This document shows positions 62,641 through 64,000 of a stretch of 64,000 nt of DNA, in pieces. Numbering within the stretch: the stretch's first letter is position 1; each line of letters begins with the position of its first letter. The notes under the pieces are model-generated. The model saw only the letters and a program-made list of their open reading frames with translations, made no database searches and was not told where the DNA came from. Source of the stretch: Populus alba (Eukaryota; Streptophyta; Magnoliopsida; Malpighiales; Salicaceae); contig NC_133296.1 of assembly GCF_005239225.2 (NCBI RefSeq), positions 6,510,001 through 6,574,000 of the forward strand. Reading direction: 5' to 3'. The position numbers and the translations under genes were made by a program.

Positions 62641-63002
62641 ACTTTCTAGAGTACAGATGAAATTAGCGGGACAACGGTTAACCATAATTGTTGCGAGTGT
62701 ACAAAAGAAAGAAGAAACAAGGAAGGAGATGTCATGGAACAAAGATTTTTGAAGTACATCCAAGAGGAAAAGTCACTGAGGAGGTAGCATACAGACAACA
62801 TGCTCCTAATCACAATTGCAAAACTGAATAAACAGAAAAGATCACACAAGCACATCCTACAACACATAGGTACCTAGGTTTGTTCAGTCACCGGAGTTCA
62901 GAACTTAAATGGTGCCACCAGGCTGCATAGGTTAAAAATGCCACTGATCCTCGGGAGAGAGACAATGACAGTTCTAAGGGAACAGTAGATGGAAACTGGG
63001 GC

Positions 63003-64000
63003 TCAATGAAGTATCTGGTGTGTGGCATCAAGGATCCTGTTCTTGTGCAAGTAGATGACTTCAGTGTCGTCAGAGCTCTGCAAAGCCACAATCATTCAAA
63101 GTGAGTTGTACTTTCAGCTCAAAACACCAGATTAGAACAGACAATTCAATATATGACCAGAACTGAAATTAAGGTTTGCAATGGCATGCTATTCCCATGT
63201 ATAGCATGTCAGATCATTGCGATTATTACTGCTTGTGTTACAGCAGATAAGCGCGAAAAAACGCAAAAGATGGCATCAATAGAAGGATTTGAGGAGGCAG
63301 AAGGTTGAAAACAAGATAACATGACTTGGTCATCAATTAGAAACAACAACACTACCAAGATGTAAAAATGCTTTTTGAACAAAGACATCGACAACTACAA
63401 GCTACAGGCAAAACCTTGCATGGCAAAATAGTAAAAAGAAACTATGAAATTGACTAGCTGGTTTGTATACTTGATTGGCTGGAGATGAGAGAGACATGCA
63501 AACCCCTAACTTTTAGCTTCCATTGGATCAGAATTCAATCTAAACTTGGGATGTTGATCACAAACACCGAAACAAATCTATATCTTGTAATAAATATGAT
63601 CGTGAGCACCCAATTTCAACCTGTATACATGTTATTAAGCTCTGGATATCCTCCCAACAAATTTTTTTCAGGAACCACACAAACTTTAAATGCAAAAGAA
63701 ACCAGAACTTTTCTAAGACCTTCAATAAACTTGCTTCCATCAAACTAAAAGTCTAACCATTATCTCCATTTCAACATTAAACTTATCCATAATTTACTTT
63801 ACAAAAAGGTGATCGCACTTATTAAACTTATCCACGAGTAAAATAACCCAAAAAAACATGTATCACTAAACATATAAATCAGAAACCACTTAACATAAGC
63901 AAACATGACAAGAAAATAGAAACAATCAAATACAAAGCAAGGAAAAAACAAGATCAAGATTAGGATAAATTATACCATCCACTTGAACTGGGCCGATTTC
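63003..64000 (-). CDS. 3' end of an unidentified gene, cut by the window edge
   Basis: Minus strand. The last coding exon 63077-63003 follows TTTGCAG and encodes SSDDTEVIYLHKNRILDATH plus four residues and a stop. It joins in frame to a partial exon 64000-63976 (KSAQFKWM) that ends in a GTATAA donor at 63975. The intron is 898 bases. The 32 visible residues look like a real conserved C-terminus, but I cannot name the family. A probable 3' UTR continues to about 62640. The rest of the gene lies beyond 64000. Confidence 0.6.

Noticed and set aside
1..64000. CRISPR arrays, operons, ribosome-binding sites, bacterial promoters
   Set aside because: None seen; the sequence is clearly eukaryotic, and the short repeats are microsatellites or transposon parts.

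Overview
The window is plant nuclear DNA: AT-rich, split genes with GT-AG introns, and large transposon-filled intergenic spaces. Protein relatedness points to a eudicot. The repeat flavour (Athila-type Gypsy element, T/A-rich repeat blocks) would fit Salicaceae such as poplar, but the species is an inference.

Layout. 1-4.9 kb: a tubulin-folding cofactor A gene (+) with a possible remote untranslated first exon. 5.6-21.8 kb: a nest of transposons. A complete-looking Athila-like LTR retrotransposon (6892-18740, 1.7 kb LTRs, TTAAT target duplication, tRNA-Asp-type primer site) lies beside an old, decayed Copia fragment. Between its pol region and 3' LTR the element carries two extra cargoes: a small basic, cysteine-rich zinc-finger-like ORF, and an intact intronless LOG-family (cytokinin-activating phosphoribohydrolase) gene with promoter-like sequence in front of it. 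This is the most unusual system in the window. 22.1-24.9 kb: a T-rich repeat block with perfect hairpins. 25.2-41.6 kb: one very large 26-exon gene (+) for a 2164-residue protein of a plant family I know only as uncharacterised (N-terminal discoidin/XRCC1-N-like domain, helical body, C-terminal coiled coil), with one homopolymer frameshift in its giant exon. 42-48 kb: mainly gene-poor. 48.2-49.5 kb: an intronless plastid xylulose-5-phosphate/phosphate translocator gene (-). 52.5-54.2 kb: a long inverted repeat. 55.0-57.9 kb: an A-rich repeat block related in inverse orientation to that at 22-24 kb. 58.1-60.9 kb: a probable bidirectional promoter with an RNA polymerase subunit 8 (RPB8-like) gene on the right (+) and a possible first exon on the left (-). 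63.0-64.0 kb: the 3' end of an unidentified gene (-), cut by the window edge.

A theme crossing several features is single-base indels in short homopolymers. They make up almost all the differences between the two LTRs, break gag-pol repeatedly, break the giant exon once, and occur as a compensating pair in the LOG glycine loop. Either the assembly has residual long-read indel error, or these are real; this decides whether the retrotransposon and the large gene are intact.

The host genes are housekeeping functions (tubulin folding, plastid sugar-phosphate transport, transcription) and show no operon-like relation to each other.
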